The notes under the pieces are model-generated. The model saw only the letters and a program-made list of their open reading frames with translations, was not told where the DNA came from and did no database searches. From positions 124,001-188,000 of the forward strand of contig NZ_BBJU01000003.1 in assembly GCF_000739935.1 (NCBI RefSeq): a DNA stretch of 64,000 nt. The letters are read 5' to 3'. Position 1 is the first letter of the stretch, and the number at the start of each line of letters is the position of its first letter. Position numbers and translations under genes: made by a program. Shown here in pieces: positions 8,963-17,988 of the stretch. The DNA comes from Agrobacterium rubi TR3 = NBRC 13261. Its GTDB lineage: Bacteria > Pseudomonadota > Alphaproteobacteria > Rhizobiales > Rhizobiaceae.

Positions 8963-10378
8963 TCAGCCAAAGTTGCGAAGCAGGTCCAGTCCCTTGCTCA
9001 ACAGGGCGTTGGCCTTATCTTCGTTGGCGGCTTCAACATAGCAACGCATTTCAGGTGCATTGCCGGACGGGCGGAAGTGGATGGTGCCGCCATCGGTCAA
9101 TGTGACGCGAAGACCATCGATGTCGCTGGTGTCCTTGACGGTACCCACGGGTGCCAGGAAAGCTTCAAGGTTTGCGCGGGAAGAGCGCAGATGGCCCATG
9201 ATGGCGGCGCTCTTTTCCTGTGCGAAATCCTGCAAACGGTCGGCTGCTGCAACGGGCAGCTTATAGGCAGCGGCGATCTCGGACAGCGGCTTTTTCTGGT
9301 CGGCAACCAGCTTCAAGGCAGCCAGAAGAGGCAGGAAGCAATCGCGGGTGGGGAGCGGGGAGATGGTTTTGCCGCTGAGTTCGAACGGCGATGCGGTGAG
9401 AAAACCGCCATTGGCCTCAAAGCCGATGATACCCTTTTTACCGGCCGCCAGCGCTTCATCCATACCGGCAATCACGAAGGGCGAGCCAACCTTGGTGCGT
9501 ACCACTTCGAACTCACCGCTGGATTCGATGCCGGAATTGGAGGTGACCGGCGTGACCACCACATCTGCCTTGAGGAAGTTTGCGGTTATGAGGCCCAAGA
9601 GGTCGCCACGCAGCGGCACGCCATGTTCGTCGGCCAACAGGGGGCGATCGCCATCTCCATCGGCGGAAATAATGGCGTCGAAGTGGTGCTCGGCGGCCCA
9701 CCCTTTCAGCTTTTCCAGCGTATCGGTAGAGACGGCTTCTGTATCGACGGGAATGAAGGTTTCGGAACGACCGAGGGGTGCTACATCCGCGCCGTAATGT
9801 TTCAAAACATCGACAAAGAGATCACGGGCGACGGTGCTGTGCTGGTAGACACCGATTTTGAGACCCGCCAGGGATTGTTCCGGAAGCAGCGACGCATTGC
9901 GCTGAAAAAACAGGGCGTTGGCTTGCTCGGCGTGATTTTCGGCCTGCGCGGTGTCGGCAGTGATGCCATCTGCTTCCACTTTTCTTGCGAGTTCGGCAAT
10001 CGCCAATTCGTCCTTCTTGTCGATCTCGCCGTCGGGGCGGTAGAATTTGATGCCGTTGCGGTCTGCCGGGATATGGGACCCTGTGATCATCAGTGCTGCG
10101 GCTTTTAACGAAAGTCCGTAAAGCGCCAAAGCCGGGGTGGGGAGTGCGCCGCAATCGAGCGGAGTGAGACCTGCCGTCTTCAGCGCAGCAATGCAAGTCT
10201 GTGCGATGGACGGGCTGGAGTCGCGAAAATCCTGGCCGATAAGGATCGGATCGCCGTCTTTTGCCATGCCGGAAGCCAGAAGGTGTCGCGCGAAGGCCGT
10301 TGCATAGATGGCCGATGCCTTGCCTTTCAAATCCTGTGAAAGTCCGCGAAGACCGCTCGTTCCAAACTTCAGGCTCAT
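8963..10378 (-). CDS. Phosphomannomutase (alpha-D-phosphohexomutase family)
   Basis: A 471-residue cytosolic enzyme expected to interconvert mannose-6-P and mannose-1-P for GDP-sugar synthesis. It has the phosphoserine active site TGSHIP (Ser101), the metal loop SADGDGDRP (about residue 243), a sugar-binding loop EANGGF and the C-terminal phosphate-binding loop RPSGNAPEMR. The sugar-specificity loop lacks the usual GEMSGH text, so phosphoglucomutase or phosphoglucosamine mutase activity is possible. The related rhizobial gene is sometimes called noeK. Monocistronic by context. The 1-kb reading frame on the opposite strand is a shadow. Confidence 0.88.
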   Translation of the reverse strand: MSLKFGTSGLRGLSQDLKGKASAIYATAFARHLLASGMAKDGDPILIGQDFRDSSPSIAQTCIAALKTAGLTPLDCGALPTPALALYGLSLKAAALMITGSHIPADRNGIKFYRPDGEIDKKDELAIAELARKVEADGITADTAQAENHAEQANALFFQRNASLLPEQSLAGLKIGVYQHSTVARDLFVDVLKHYGADVAPLGRSETFIPVDTEAVSTDTLEKLKGWAAEHHFDAIISADGDGDRPLLADEHGVPLRGDLLGLITANFLKADVVVTPVTSNSGIESSGEFEVVRTKVGSPFVIAGMDEALAAGKKGIIGFEANGGFLTASPFELSGKTISPLPTRDCFLPLLAALKLVADQKKPLSEIAAAYKLPVAAADRLQDFAQEKSAAIMGHLRSSRANLEAFLAPVGTVKDTSDIDGLRVTLTDGGTIHFRPSGNAPEMRCYVEAANEDKANALLSKGLDLLRNFG

Positions 10379-10590
10379 GTCAAATGCTTCCTTATTCCGG
10401 GTCGTTTCATGCTGTTTCGATCAAGGTGATCGCCAATGTAACGCAACAAGGCGCTGCATTGATCCCAATTTCGGTATGCCTGTGGTTGGTACCCGATCGG
10501 CAATGAACTCTCAAGTTTTGACAGTCCGCGGATGCGGAGACTATATCAAACCCGCGCCGCAACCGGTAATTTTGATGGGAATTGGGTTCT

Positions 10591-10800
10591 ATGGATACTG
10601 TATCGATCGACAATCGTGGTGACTTCGGCCTGTGGGCTATCGAGCGCGCCAAGGCCATCATTGCCGTCGAGGGATCGAACCTAGCGGTTGCCTCGCGGGA
10701 AGGCGACGATGTTGCTATCCGCGAAGCCGCTAACGCTCTGGGAACTGCAATTTCAGCCGCGCTGCTGGAAGTCTATGACGGTCTTGCGCTGGAGGAGTGA
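10591..10800 (+). CDS. Small conserved-looking protein of unknown function
   Basis: A 69-residue soluble acidic protein (MDTVSIDNRGDFGLWAIERA at the start) that looks all-helical. I do not recognise a family. The ATG at 10591 is preferred to an in-frame TTG at 10582; a GGGAATTGGG stretch lies just upstream. Its last 28 bp overlap the converging membrane-protein gene, which lowers confidence slightly, but the composition looks coding. Confidence 0.6.
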   Translation: MDTVSIDNRGDFGLWAIERAKAIIAVEGSNLAVASREGDDVAIREAANALGTAISAALLEVYDGLALEE

Positions 10801-11324
10801 TCGCCTCTGTCCAAACCGGCATAGCGCAACGCGATGAAGGCTGTCAGGCAGGCCACTGCGAAAGCGTTGAGGTTGAACAGCTTGGCGAGATCAGACGCGC
10901 TCCAGATATGCAACGCATCGCCAATCAAGTAGCGCGTGAACAGAAAACCGGCAAACACCACGCCTGTCATGCCGATCTGCCATAGCTTTTCGGCTGCCCG
11001 GAACGACAGGGCGACGAGCATGATACAGGCAGCGAAAAACAGCTCGGTGCCCGCACCGGTGCCGAATAGCTTGGTCTCGAAGATCGTATCGATGGTGCCG
11101 ATCAGCGGTAGTGCCACGCGTGCGGCAAGCGCCGACTTACGCGCGATCAGCGGAATGGCCAGAAAGAACAGCATGGAGGCGACGCTGATCAGCGATGCCT
11201 CTACGCCGTTTCCAACCAGCCACCAGATGGACAGAGGATAGAACGGCTTATTCAAAATGATGACCCAAGCAACGGTGAGTGTTGCCGCGGTCAGGGGATC
11301 ACGCGTTCCATCCTCGCTCGTCAT
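10773..11324 (-). CDS. Polytopic membrane protein of unknown function
   Basis: A 183-residue protein with five or six hydrophobic spans separated by short loops, starting MTSEDGTRDP. I recognise no catalytic motif. It begins 4 bp after the cyclopropane-synthase gene ends and is the last gene of the DUF1295/CFAS/membrane-protein operon, which suggests a membrane-lipid role; that is inference only. The 3' end overlaps a converging small gene by 28 bp. Confidence 0.75.
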   Translation of the reverse strand: MTSEDGTRDPLTAATLTVAWVIILNKPFYPLSIWWLVGNGVEASLISVASMLFFLAIPLIARKSALAARVALPLIGTIDTIFETKLFGTGAGTELFFAACIMLVALSFRAAEKLWQIGMTGVVFAGFLFTRYLIGDALHIWSASDLAKLFNLNAFAVACLTAFIALRYAGLDRGDHSSSARPS

Positions 11325-11327
11325 GTG

Positions 11328-12359
11328 TCAGCGCTTTGCAGGCGTGAGCAGATAGTGGCCCACGCCCCAAACGGAGCCGCCATCATGGCCGAACAGCCCG
11401 GCGGTGGCCAGGAAGAACAGACGCCAGCGGCGACGCCACAGCGCGGCATCCGCACCGTAAACCTCTCGCAGGATCGGGGTGATGCGATCGGTCTCCCGGT
11501 CGAAATTCGCAAGCCAGTCCATGGCGGTGCGGCGATAATGTTCTCCAGACCAGCGCCATTCCTCCTCGACATCATAGGTGTCTTCGAAACGATGCGGCAG
11601 ATCGTGCGCGGGCATGATGCCACCGGTGAAGAAATGCTGCGCTATCCAGTCTGCTGGATCGCTCGGGCAAAAACGGTAGGATCGGCTCTTGTGGGTGAAC
11701 ACGTGGATGAACAGCTTGCCGTCATCCCGCAGCCAGCCGCGGGTGCGCTCAAACAGCGTGCGCCAGTTGGACATATGTTCGAACATCTCGACCGAGACGA
11801 TGCGGTCGTAGGTGTCCGACGGGGCAAAGTCATTCATGTCAGCGGTGATGACGGTGAGATTGTGGATGCCCTGGCGCTCTGCCTCACCCAGAATATAGGC
11901 GCGCTGCGACGTGGAGTTCGAAACCGATGTGATGCGCGCGTCGGGAAACTGGCGCGCCATGTAGAGCGACAAGGAACCCCAGCCGCAGCCCAGCTCCAGA
12001 ATATCCATGCCGTCGCGCAAGTTCGCATGTTTGACGGTTTCGGCCAAAGCTGCCGTTTCGGCGTCGTCCAGCGTCGTCGTGGCGCTGGGGTAGTAGCAGC
12101 AGGAATATTTGCGCTGTTGGCCCAACACCAGGGAAAAGAATTCTGCAGGTACTTCGTAATGCTGCCGATTGGCATCATCCGTGTTGGTCGCCACGGGAAA
12201 ATCCGTCATCCGTCGCGTGAATGTCTCCTCTTCTTCGCGCGGCGCTCTTTCCAGCTTCCGCTTGGTGCGGGCGCAGAGAAAATCGATGCCAGCCAGCGTC
12301 AAACTATCGGAAAGCGGTGCTCGTTCTGCGGTATTGATGGCGAAAGCCAGCATGTTCAT
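11328..12359 (-). CDS. Cyclopropane-fatty-acyl-phospholipid synthase family methyltransferase
   Basis: A SAM-dependent enzyme expected to methylenate unsaturated acyl chains of membrane phospholipids. The 343-residue product contains the CFAS hallmarks CCYYPS, the SAM-binding ILELGCGWGSLSLYMA, the region SVEMFEHM and the tail region EEEWRWSGEHY. It is shorter than E. coli Cfa (about 380), lacking part of the N-terminal lipid-binding region, so the substrate may differ. ATG 12359 is chosen because GAGGAGG lies immediately upstream; the 24 extra codons of the longer frame overlap the preceding gene. Middle gene of a three-gene operon. Confidence 0.9.
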   Translation of the reverse strand: MNMLAFAINTAERAPLSDSLTLAGIDFLCARTKRKLERAPREEEETFTRRMTDFPVATNTDDANRQHYEVPAEFFSLVLGQQRKYSCCYYPSATTTLDDAETAALAETVKHANLRDGMDILELGCGWGSLSLYMARQFPDARITSVSNSTSQRAYILGEAERQGIHNLTVITADMNDFAPSDTYDRIVSVEMFEHMSNWRTLFERTRGWLRDDGKLFIHVFTHKSRSYRFCPSDPADWIAQHFFTGGIMPAHDLPHRFEDTYDVEEEWRWSGEHYRRTAMDWLANFDRETDRITPILREVYGADAALWRRRWRLFFLATAGLFGHDGGSVWGVGHYLLTPAKR

Positions 12360-12360
12360 A

Positions 12361-13149
12361 TCATTCCTCCTCTTTTCTCGGTCCAGGAAAGAACGCGTTG
12401 ACGCGTCGTTGCAGCGATTTGAATTTTTCACCGCGTGAGCGCAGCATGTGCTCTTCCAGCGGCGGGATGCCGGACGCGTGGACCAGCAGCCAATACATCA
12501 GCGCCGGTGCGAGCAGCGATGCCCAGCTCCATGGCGATGGCCCGGTCAGCGCCATCAACGGCCATGCGCACCAGAACAGCCACTCGAAAAAGTAGTTCGG
12601 ATGGCGCGAGTAGCGCCACAGGCCTTCTTCGCAGACCTCGGTTTTGGCTTCTGGCTTTTTGCGGAAATGGGCAAGTTGCCTGTCCGACACGGCTTCGCCG
12701 ACGAGCGCGATGAGGGCGACCAGGATGGCGACGATGTCCAGCAAGGTTGGGAACGGTGACGGGTTGGACGCTGCTAGATAAATGGCCAGCACCAGGATGA
12801 ACCCGGCCAGAGCCTGTATCTGCAGAAACTGGAACAGGCGGGTGCTCGCTTTGCTGCCCCAGTCTTCCACCAGCTTGGCATAGCGCGGGTCTTCACCGCC
12901 GCCCTTCGTGCGCGACCCGATGTGGCTGCCAAGCCTGATCGACCAAATGGCGATGATGAGGAAGGCCGCTATGCGCCGCTCGAGCGTGCCGCTGGCGGCC
13001 AGCGCGACGACAAGTCCGCCTATGCCCACCGCAAAGGACCAGATCGTGTCGATCCAGCCACTGGCACCGGTTTTTCGCTGAATGGCCCATGCGGCTGTCA
13101 TGGCAAGACTAAGCCCAATGGCAATGAAGATCAGCAATCCATAGTTCAT
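12361..13149 (-). CDS. DUF1295 / steroid 5-alpha-reductase-like membrane enzyme
   Basis: A 262-residue integral membrane protein with about seven spans and the conserved C-terminal block WRYSRHPNYFFEWLFWCAW, which marks the DUF1295/ICMT-like NAD(P)H or SAM-binding family. These genes commonly sit beside cyclopropane-synthase genes, as here: the CFAS start is 1 bp beyond this stop. A role in reducing or modifying lipid acyl or isoprenoid groups is inferred. Start taken at 13149 with GGAAG upstream; the longer frame adds only six residues. Confidence 0.85.
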   Translation of the reverse strand: MNYGLLIFIAIGLSLAMTAAWAIQRKTGASGWIDTIWSFAVGIGGLVVALAASGTLERRIAAFLIIAIWSIRLGSHIGSRTKGGGEDPRYAKLVEDWGSKASTRLFQFLQIQALAGFILVLAIYLAASNPSPFPTLLDIVAILVALIALVGEAVSDRQLAHFRKKPEAKTEVCEEGLWRYSRHPNYFFEWLFWCAWPLMALTGPSPWSWASLLAPALMYWLLVHASGIPPLEEHMLRSRGEKFKSLQRRVNAFFPGPRKEEE

Positions 13150-13327
13150 CGGGATATTCTTCCGCACTCATCTGTTTCTGCTTTCAACAGACTACGGCGA
13201 AGGATACGCATTGGTTTCGTGAGAGAGGAAAAAAACTGATGTGACGGTTCCCGGTGATCCAATGAAACTCTTTGCGCGTTCTAGTCTTCAACAATTCACG
13301 ACAAGGCTTTACCTGTTGGAGGAGACG

Positions 13328-13702
13328 ATGATGAAAACAGTATTCCCATATGCAATCGGCATGGCCCTTTTTTCCGTGAGCATCGCTTCGGCTGCCGATA
13401 TCAATGGCCAGTGGGCACGCGGTGACGGAAATGCGAAGGTCCGGGTCGCCCCTTGCGGCGCCGACATCTGCGCGACCAATACCTGGATCAAGCCCGGGAC
13501 GCCGAAAGAAAAAGAGGGCGACAAGCTGGTCATGAGCATCAAGCCGACATCTGACGGTGAGTATTCGGGAACCGCTTTCGACCCGCAACGTGATCTGACC
13601 TACAAGCTGACGGTGTCGGTCAAGGGCGACACGATGACGACCAAGGGCTGCGTGCTGGCAGGCGTCATCTGCAAAGGCGTGGAATGGTCACGCATCAACT
13701 GA
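13328..13702 (+). CDS. DUF2147-family secreted protein
   Basis: A 124-residue protein with a cleavable signal peptide (about residues 1-23, ending SIASAA) and a small domain starting DINGQWARGDGNAKVRVAPC. This is the DUF2147 signature, with paired cysteines in APCGADICA and GCVLAGVICKG. Periplasmic; function unknown. TTGGAGGAG just upstream fits ATG 13328 or the adjacent ATG 13331. The longer frame from 13241 lacks support. A DUF2177 membrane gene follows 24 bp downstream and is probably cotranscribed. Confidence 0.85.
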   Translation: MMKTVFPYAIGMALFSVSIASAADINGQWARGDGNAKVRVAPCGADICATNTWIKPGTPKEKEGDKLVMSIKPTSDGEYSGTAFDPQRDLTYKLTVSVKGDTMTTKGCVLAGVICKGVEWSRIN

Positions 13703-13726
13703 TTGTTTTGAAAGACTGGGGCTAAG

Positions 13727-14143
13727 ATGAAAAAACGCGCGGTCGCTTATATTTCGACGCTGGTGGTGTTCGTCGCCATCGATTTTGTGTGGCTGAGCAC
13801 GATGGCGGACGTGCTCTACCGGCCCACGCTGGGGCCGATGCTGGCACCAGAATTCCGGCCAGTGCCCGCCATTCTGTTCTACTTCATCTATGCGGCTGGC
13901 CTGACGTTCTTTGCCGTGCGTCCCGGTTTGGTGACAGCCAAATTGGGCACGTCAGCGCTTTATGGCGGCCTTCTCGGCTTTATGGCTTACGCGACCTATG
14001 ACCTCACCAATCAGGCAACGCTCGTCAACTGGACGACGACATTGACTGTTGCCGATCTGATCTGGGGCTCGTTGCTATCAGCGGTTTCTGCCTGTGCAGG
14101 CCACTGGATTACCGAAAAGTTGGGCGGTCGGATCGCCCGTTAA
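13727..14143 (+). CDS. DUF2177-family membrane protein
   Basis: A 138-residue protein with four predicted membrane spans. Its opening (AYISTLVVFVAIDFVWLS) and the later YATYDLTNQATLVNWTTTL are typical of DUF2177, an uncharacterised family often found near cyclopropane synthase and DUF1295 genes, as in this window. It follows the DUF2147 gene closely on the plus strand. Confidence 0.87.
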   Translation: MKKRAVAYISTLVVFVAIDFVWLSTMADVLYRPTLGPMLAPEFRPVPAILFYFIYAAGLTFFAVRPGLVTAKLGTSALYGGLLGFMAYATYDLTNQATLVNWTTTLTVADLIWGSLLSAVSACAGHWITEKLGGRIAR

Positions 14144-14228
14144 ACAACCAGGCCGCCTGCGGTCTGCGTCTTCAGGCGGTCGGGTTAATTTGTCCTCAGG
14201 TCATATGCCGTTCGGTTTCAGGATCATC

Positions 14229-15233
14229 ATGTCATCTCGTTTTGTTACCGCATTCGGCATTTTCATAGCCATGATGCTTGGAGGTGGCGCCTTGGCGTCG
14301 GAAAAGACAAAAGCCCTCGTTACATCAGGCGAAACACGAATCGACGTTGGCGGCTTCAAGCTCAACAGTGTGCTGCTGCCAGCCAAAAAGGGAGCGACAG
14401 TGCCGCCGATCGTGTTCATCCATGGCGCGAGCACAAGCCTTTATGATCCGATATACGCCTTCCGCGAAAAGCTGGAGGGCAAGGCGACGCTGCTGTTCGT
14501 CGACCGGCCCGGTCATGGCCGCTCCGATGTGGGTCCTAAAACGACCGTGTCGCCGGACGTGCAGGCAGATGCCATTGCGGAGCTGATGACGAAGCGGGGC
14601 ATCCGCAAGGCCATCATCGTCGGGCACTCCTTCGGCGGTGCCATCACGGCAGCCTTCGCGGTTCGTCACCCCGACATGGTGGAAGGCCTCGTCTTTCTGT
14701 CTCCCGCGCTCTACCCATGGCCGGGCGGTGTCTCCTGGTATTACGATGCTGCGCGGCTTCCCTTCGCCGGCGTTCTCTTCAGCGCAATCATCGCGCCACC
14801 CGCCGGCGCCTTTGCCATGGATGCGGCCGTCCGATCGGTGTTTGCCCCCAACCCGCGTCCGTCGGATTATATTTCGAAAACCAAGGCCTATCAGGCCCTG
14901 CGTCCTGTCGCCTTCCGTCACAATGCCCAGGAAGTGGGCGGTCTGAACGCGTGGGCGAAAACCGCCTCTCCTGCCTTTCGGGACATCAAGGCCAAGACCA
15001 TCATCATCGCTGGCGATGCCGACAAGGTCGTCTCCACGGACATCCACTCGCGCCACCTCGCGCGTGACGTCAGAGGCGCCGAACTCGTCGTCGTCCACAA
15101 TCTCGGCCACAAATCCGATTACGTGGCCAGCGACCTTGCCATCGCTGCCATGGAGAAAATCGCTGGCAAAAAGCGGAATCTGAAAGCCATCGCGAAAACG
15201 CTCGAAGCGAAGATTGCAAATGATGGAAAATAG
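14229..15233 (+). CDS. Secreted or membrane-anchored alpha/beta-hydrolase
   Basis: A 334-residue protein with an N-terminal signal or anchor (FGIFIAMMLGGGALAS) and an alpha/beta-hydrolase domain. It shows the oxyanion region FIHGAS, the nucleophile elbow GHSFGG, the acid in IAGDADKV and the His in NLGHKSDY, so the triad is complete. Substrate unknown. ATG 14229 is used; ATG 14205 (CAGG upstream) would add eight residues and is equally possible. The gene stands alone after the DUF2177 gene and before a converging SDR gene. Confidence 0.85.
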   Translation: MSSRFVTAFGIFIAMMLGGGALASEKTKALVTSGETRIDVGGFKLNSVLLPAKKGATVPPIVFIHGASTSLYDPIYAFREKLEGKATLLFVDRPGHGRSDVGPKTTVSPDVQADAIAELMTKRGIRKAIIVGHSFGGAITAAFAVRHPDMVEGLVFLSPALYPWPGGVSWYYDAARLPFAGVLFSAIIAPPAGAFAMDAAVRSVFAPNPRPSDYISKTKAYQALRPVAFRHNAQEVGGLNAWAKTASPAFRDIKAKTIIIAGDADKVVSTDIHSRHLARDVRGAELVVVHNLGHKSDYVASDLAIAAMEKIAGKKRNLKAIAKTLEAKIANDGK

Positions 15234-15248
15234 CCCGATTGGCTAGGG

Positions 15249-15965
15249 CTACCAGGGAATGTCACTGCCATCGTAAGCAATGAACGCACCCGAACGTTGC
15301 GCACTCAAACCATCCAGCGACGACAGCATCGCGCAAGCGGCCTCGGCTGCGGAAACGGTCTTGTGGCCGCGCGAATAGGGCTCCGAAAGACCGGTCCGCA
15401 CCGTTCCCGGATGGATCGACACAATCACCGCCTCGGGATGCGTGCGCCGATACTCGATCGCGCAGGTATGCACGACCTGGTTCAGCGCCGCCTTTGCCGC
15501 GCGATACGACATCCATCCGCCCAGCCGGTTGTCACCGATCGAGCCGACTCGCGCCGATAGGAAAGCGGCGATGGACCGCTCTTGTCGGTCAAGCAACGGT
15601 AAAAAATGCTTGGCCACCAGCGCCGGCCCCACAGCATTCGTCCTGAACTGCTCCAGCATGATCGCCGGGTCCAGATGTCTCAACGACTTCTCTGGCGCAA
15701 CGCCCTTCGTCGTGAGAATTCCAGTCGCGCAAACGAGAAGATGGATCGGCCCACCCAAAACAGACGCCGCCGCTGCCGCGATACTTGTCTCATCGAGCAG
15801 ATCGAACCCCTCCGAACTGCGCGAAAGGGCGATGAGCTCACCAAGGTGAGCCTGCTGCGCCACCAACCCCGAAATCGCCGACCCAACACCTCCGCTCGCC
15901 CCGATGATAACGGCACGGAAGCCTTTTGGCAGGGAATGCAAAACGGTTGGGGGCGATGGTTCCAT
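15249..15965 (-). CDS. Short-chain dehydrogenase/reductase (CsgA-like SDR)
   Basis: A 238-residue NAD(P)-dependent oxidoreductase. It has the dinucleotide-binding glycine motif [10 protein letters not shown], the NAVGP segment, the catalytic Ser region [10 protein letters not shown] and the catalytic YRAAK, then the HPGTVRTGL segment usual in this subgroup. Substrate unknown. It starts at ATG 15965 and converges on the hydrolase gene with a 15-bp gap. Confidence 0.9.
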   Translation of the reverse strand: MEPSPPTVLHSLPKGFRAVIIGASGGVGSAISGLVAQQAHLGELIALSRSSEGFDLLDETSIAAAAASVLGGPIHLLVCATGILTTKGVAPEKSLRHLDPAIMLEQFRTNAVGPALVAKHFLPLLDRQERSIAAFLSARVGSIGDNRLGGWMSYRAAKAALNQVVHTCAIEYRRTHPEAVIVSIHPGTVRTGLSEPYSRGHKTVSAAEAACAMLSSLDGLSAQRSGAFIAYDGSDIPW

Positions 15966-16039
15966 TGGTTATAAACCCGCAATGCGTCAGGAAGTTCATA
16001 TGGAATTTCCGAGGGATGTTTGCAGAACGTCAACGGAAA

Positions 16040-16116
16040 TGGCGCACCCGACAGGATTCGAACCTGTGACCTTTGGAATCGGAATCCAACACTCTATCCA
16101 GCTGAGCTACGGGTGC
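16040..16116 (-). tRNA. tRNA-Arg (anticodon CCG)
   Basis: On the minus strand the sequence folds as a complete cloverleaf. The acceptor GCACCCG pairs with CGGGTGC, the D arm is GCTC...GAGT, the anticodon arm TTGGA-TTCCGAT-TCCAA presents CCG, and the T arm is ACAGG-TTCGAAT-CCTGT. The CCA end is encoded (TGG at 16040-16042 on the plus strand). It reads the CGG arginine codon. Confidence 0.97.
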
Positions 16117-16575
16117 ATCCGTGCGTGCAATGAATCGCCGCTGGTCGTAATTGGTTCTTAGCCCAGCTTGTCTTTCGCATCAATGCGTAAAATGGGTGAG
16201 AGGACGCGGATGCGGGATTATCCTGCTCAAACGGCTTCGGAATGCAGAAATTCCTTCTCCTAAAAAGTGTGGTTTTGCGGTGAGATGGGATCAGTCAAGT
16301 GCGCGTTTTCGTCTCGTTCGTGACTTTTTTTGGGCGCGGCGGCAGTCGATATGTTGGTTCGTGCGGTGTCAAAAGAATTTTTCGGCGGGGCAAAAACGAG
16401 GGCGTATAACGCTAAGTTGTTGCAACTTATGCTTTGTTTCCACGAACTTTGTACGCGGCAACTAATCAGCGGTGAGAAACTTTAGGCCCTTGCTTTATAT
16501 ATTATTAAACCTTGTTCTAATAAACCCGATTGGGTAATTAACTATACCATCGCAACGAATCGACGGAGGCTAGAC
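16117..16575. other. Intergenic region between tRNA-Arg and the MarR gene
   Basis: About 460 bp without a convincing gene. The right half is A+T-rich (around 16495-16560) and presumably carries the promoter of the MarR gene; an open frame at 16151-16465 has no family resemblance or ribosome site. The left part holds the tRNA promoter. I see no hallmark of an integrated element next to the tRNA. Confidence 0.5.
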
Positions 16576-17085
16576 ATGACTGAAGGTCTCGCATTTGACT
16601 ACCGCGCGGCGAACACGAAGTACGTGGAAACCGATGATGCGCCATTGGCGCCCAAGCTGGATATCGATTATTCGATTTTGTCGGAGGCTGTCGTTTACAG
16701 GCTTCGCCGTGCGCAACTATCAGTTGTCAGTGATTTCAACGAAAGTCTGCTGGCGCTTGGGCTGCGGCCTGCTGATTTTTCGGTTCTGATCCTCGTTGCC
16801 AACAATAGCGGCTTGAAGCAGAGCGATGTGGCTGAGGCTCTGGGTATCCAGCGTGCCAACTTCGTCGCCATCATCGATGGCCTTGAGGACAAGAAACTGC
16901 TTGTGAGACGCCGCTCCATGTCCGACCGTCGCGTTCATTATCTGGATATGACGCCAGAAGGCCACGTTGTGGTGGAAGACGTGTCTCGTATTTGGCAGGA
17001 CCACGAGAACAAGCTGGTCGATCGCTTGGGCGGTGAAAAGGCGCGGGATCAGCTTGTGAAACTCCTGCGGCGCATCAAGGACTGA
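16576..17085 (+). CDS. MarR-family transcriptional regulator
   Basis: A 169-residue protein with a winged helix-turn-helix in the middle (about residues 65-125: [20 protein letters not shown], then the wing [17 protein letters not shown]). This is the MarR pattern, including the conserved DRR in the wing. It starts at ATG 16576 with CGGAGG upstream. It is monocistronic, with no adjacent effector gene; the xylose operon converges on it from the right. Ligand and targets unknown. Confidence 0.9.
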   Translation: MTEGLAFDYRAANTKYVETDDAPLAPKLDIDYSILSEAVVYRLRRAQLSVVSDFNESLLALGLRPADFSVLILVANNSGLKQSDVAEALGIQRANFVAIIDGLEDKKLLVRRRSMSDRRVHYLDMTPEGHVVVEDVSRIWQDHENKLVDRLGGEKARDQLVKLLRRIKD

Positions 17086-17185
17086 GATCCGGTGTTGGCA
17101 GTTTATCTATGGCCGCCGCCGCCACACTGTATCTGTCCCGGAATGACGAAGGGTACGCTATGGGCGCGCCTTTCGGCAGGACGTC

Positions 17186-17968
17186 TCAGACCTTCATGGC
17201 GCCGGGACCGGGTGTTGCGCCTGCTGGCACCTTGCCCATGATGATCATGCCCAGCACTTCATCCTTGGTCACGTCCTGCGTTCTGGCATGGCCAACGACC
17301 TTGCCGTTTTTCATCACGAACACGCGGTCTGCAAGATCGAAGACGTCGTGAATGTCATGGCTGATGAGGAAGATGCCGATGCCTTCCTTCTTCAGTTCCT
17401 TGACCAGATCGCCCACCTGCGCGGTTTCCTGCGGCCCAAGCGCTGCGGTCGGTTCGTCCATGACGAGAATGCGGGCGTCGAACAGAATAGCGCGGGCGAT
17501 GGCGACGGATTGCCGTTGTCCGCCGGAGAGCGCCTTGACCGGTTCCTTGAAGCGTTTGAAGTTGGGATTGAGGCGGCCCATGACTTGGCGGGCGGAGGCT
17601 TCCATGGCCACATCGTCCAGAGTGCCCCAGGGGGTGCGCAGCTCGCGGCCGAGATAAAGATTGGCGGCGGCGTCGACATTATCGGCCACGGCCAAGGTCT
17701 GGTAGATGGTCTCGATGCCGTATTTCTTGGCATCACGTGGGTTGCGGATATCGACATCCTCACCATTGATCAGGATCTCACCGCCATCGCGGCGATAGGC
17801 GCCCGAGAGGATTTTGATCAGCGTCGATTTGCCCGCGCCATTGTGGCCCAGCAAGGCCACGACTTCACCGCGGTGAAGATCGACGGAAGCGTTTTCCACC
17901 GCGTGGATGCCGCCGAAGGAGATGGAAATATTGCGCATTTCCACAAGCGGAGTGGATTGGTCCGTCAT
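17186..17968 (-). CDS. xylG: Xylose ABC transporter ATP-binding protein (single ABC domain)
   Basis: Energises the XylH permease from the cytoplasmic face. The 260-residue product has Walker [10 protein letters not shown], signature [13 protein letters not shown], Walker B ILVMDEP and the H-loop ISHD. It has one ATPase domain, unlike enteric XylG with two; the single-domain form is usual for rhizobial xylose/fructose systems, so it probably works as a homodimer. Start 17968 ([10 protein letters not shown]), 20 bp after xylH; the longer frame overlaps xylH. Last gene of the operon. FrcA (fructose) is the nearest alternative name, but the partner binding protein is XylF-like. Confidence 0.88.
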   Translation of the reverse strand: MTDQSTPLVEMRNISISFGGIHAVENASVDLHRGEVVALLGHNGAGKSTLIKILSGAYRRDGGEILINGEDVDIRNPRDAKKYGIETIYQTLAVADNVDAAANLYLGRELRTPWGTLDDVAMEASARQVMGRLNPNFKRFKEPVKALSGGQRQSVAIARAILFDARILVMDEPTAALGPQETAQVGDLVKELKKEGIGIFLISHDIHDVFDLADRVFVMKNGKVVGHARTQDVTKDEVLGMIIMGKVPAGATPGPGAMKV

Positions 17969-17988
17969 ATCGGAAACTCCTCTTTTTC

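Noticed and set aside
9077-10108. A 343-codon plus-strand frame opposite the phosphomannomutase
   Set aside because: Shadow of a well-supported enzyme on the other strand.
16117-16575. Integrated element attached at tRNA-Arg(CCG)
   Set aside because: No integrase, no repeat of the tRNA 3' end and no foreign genes were seen beside the tRNA.
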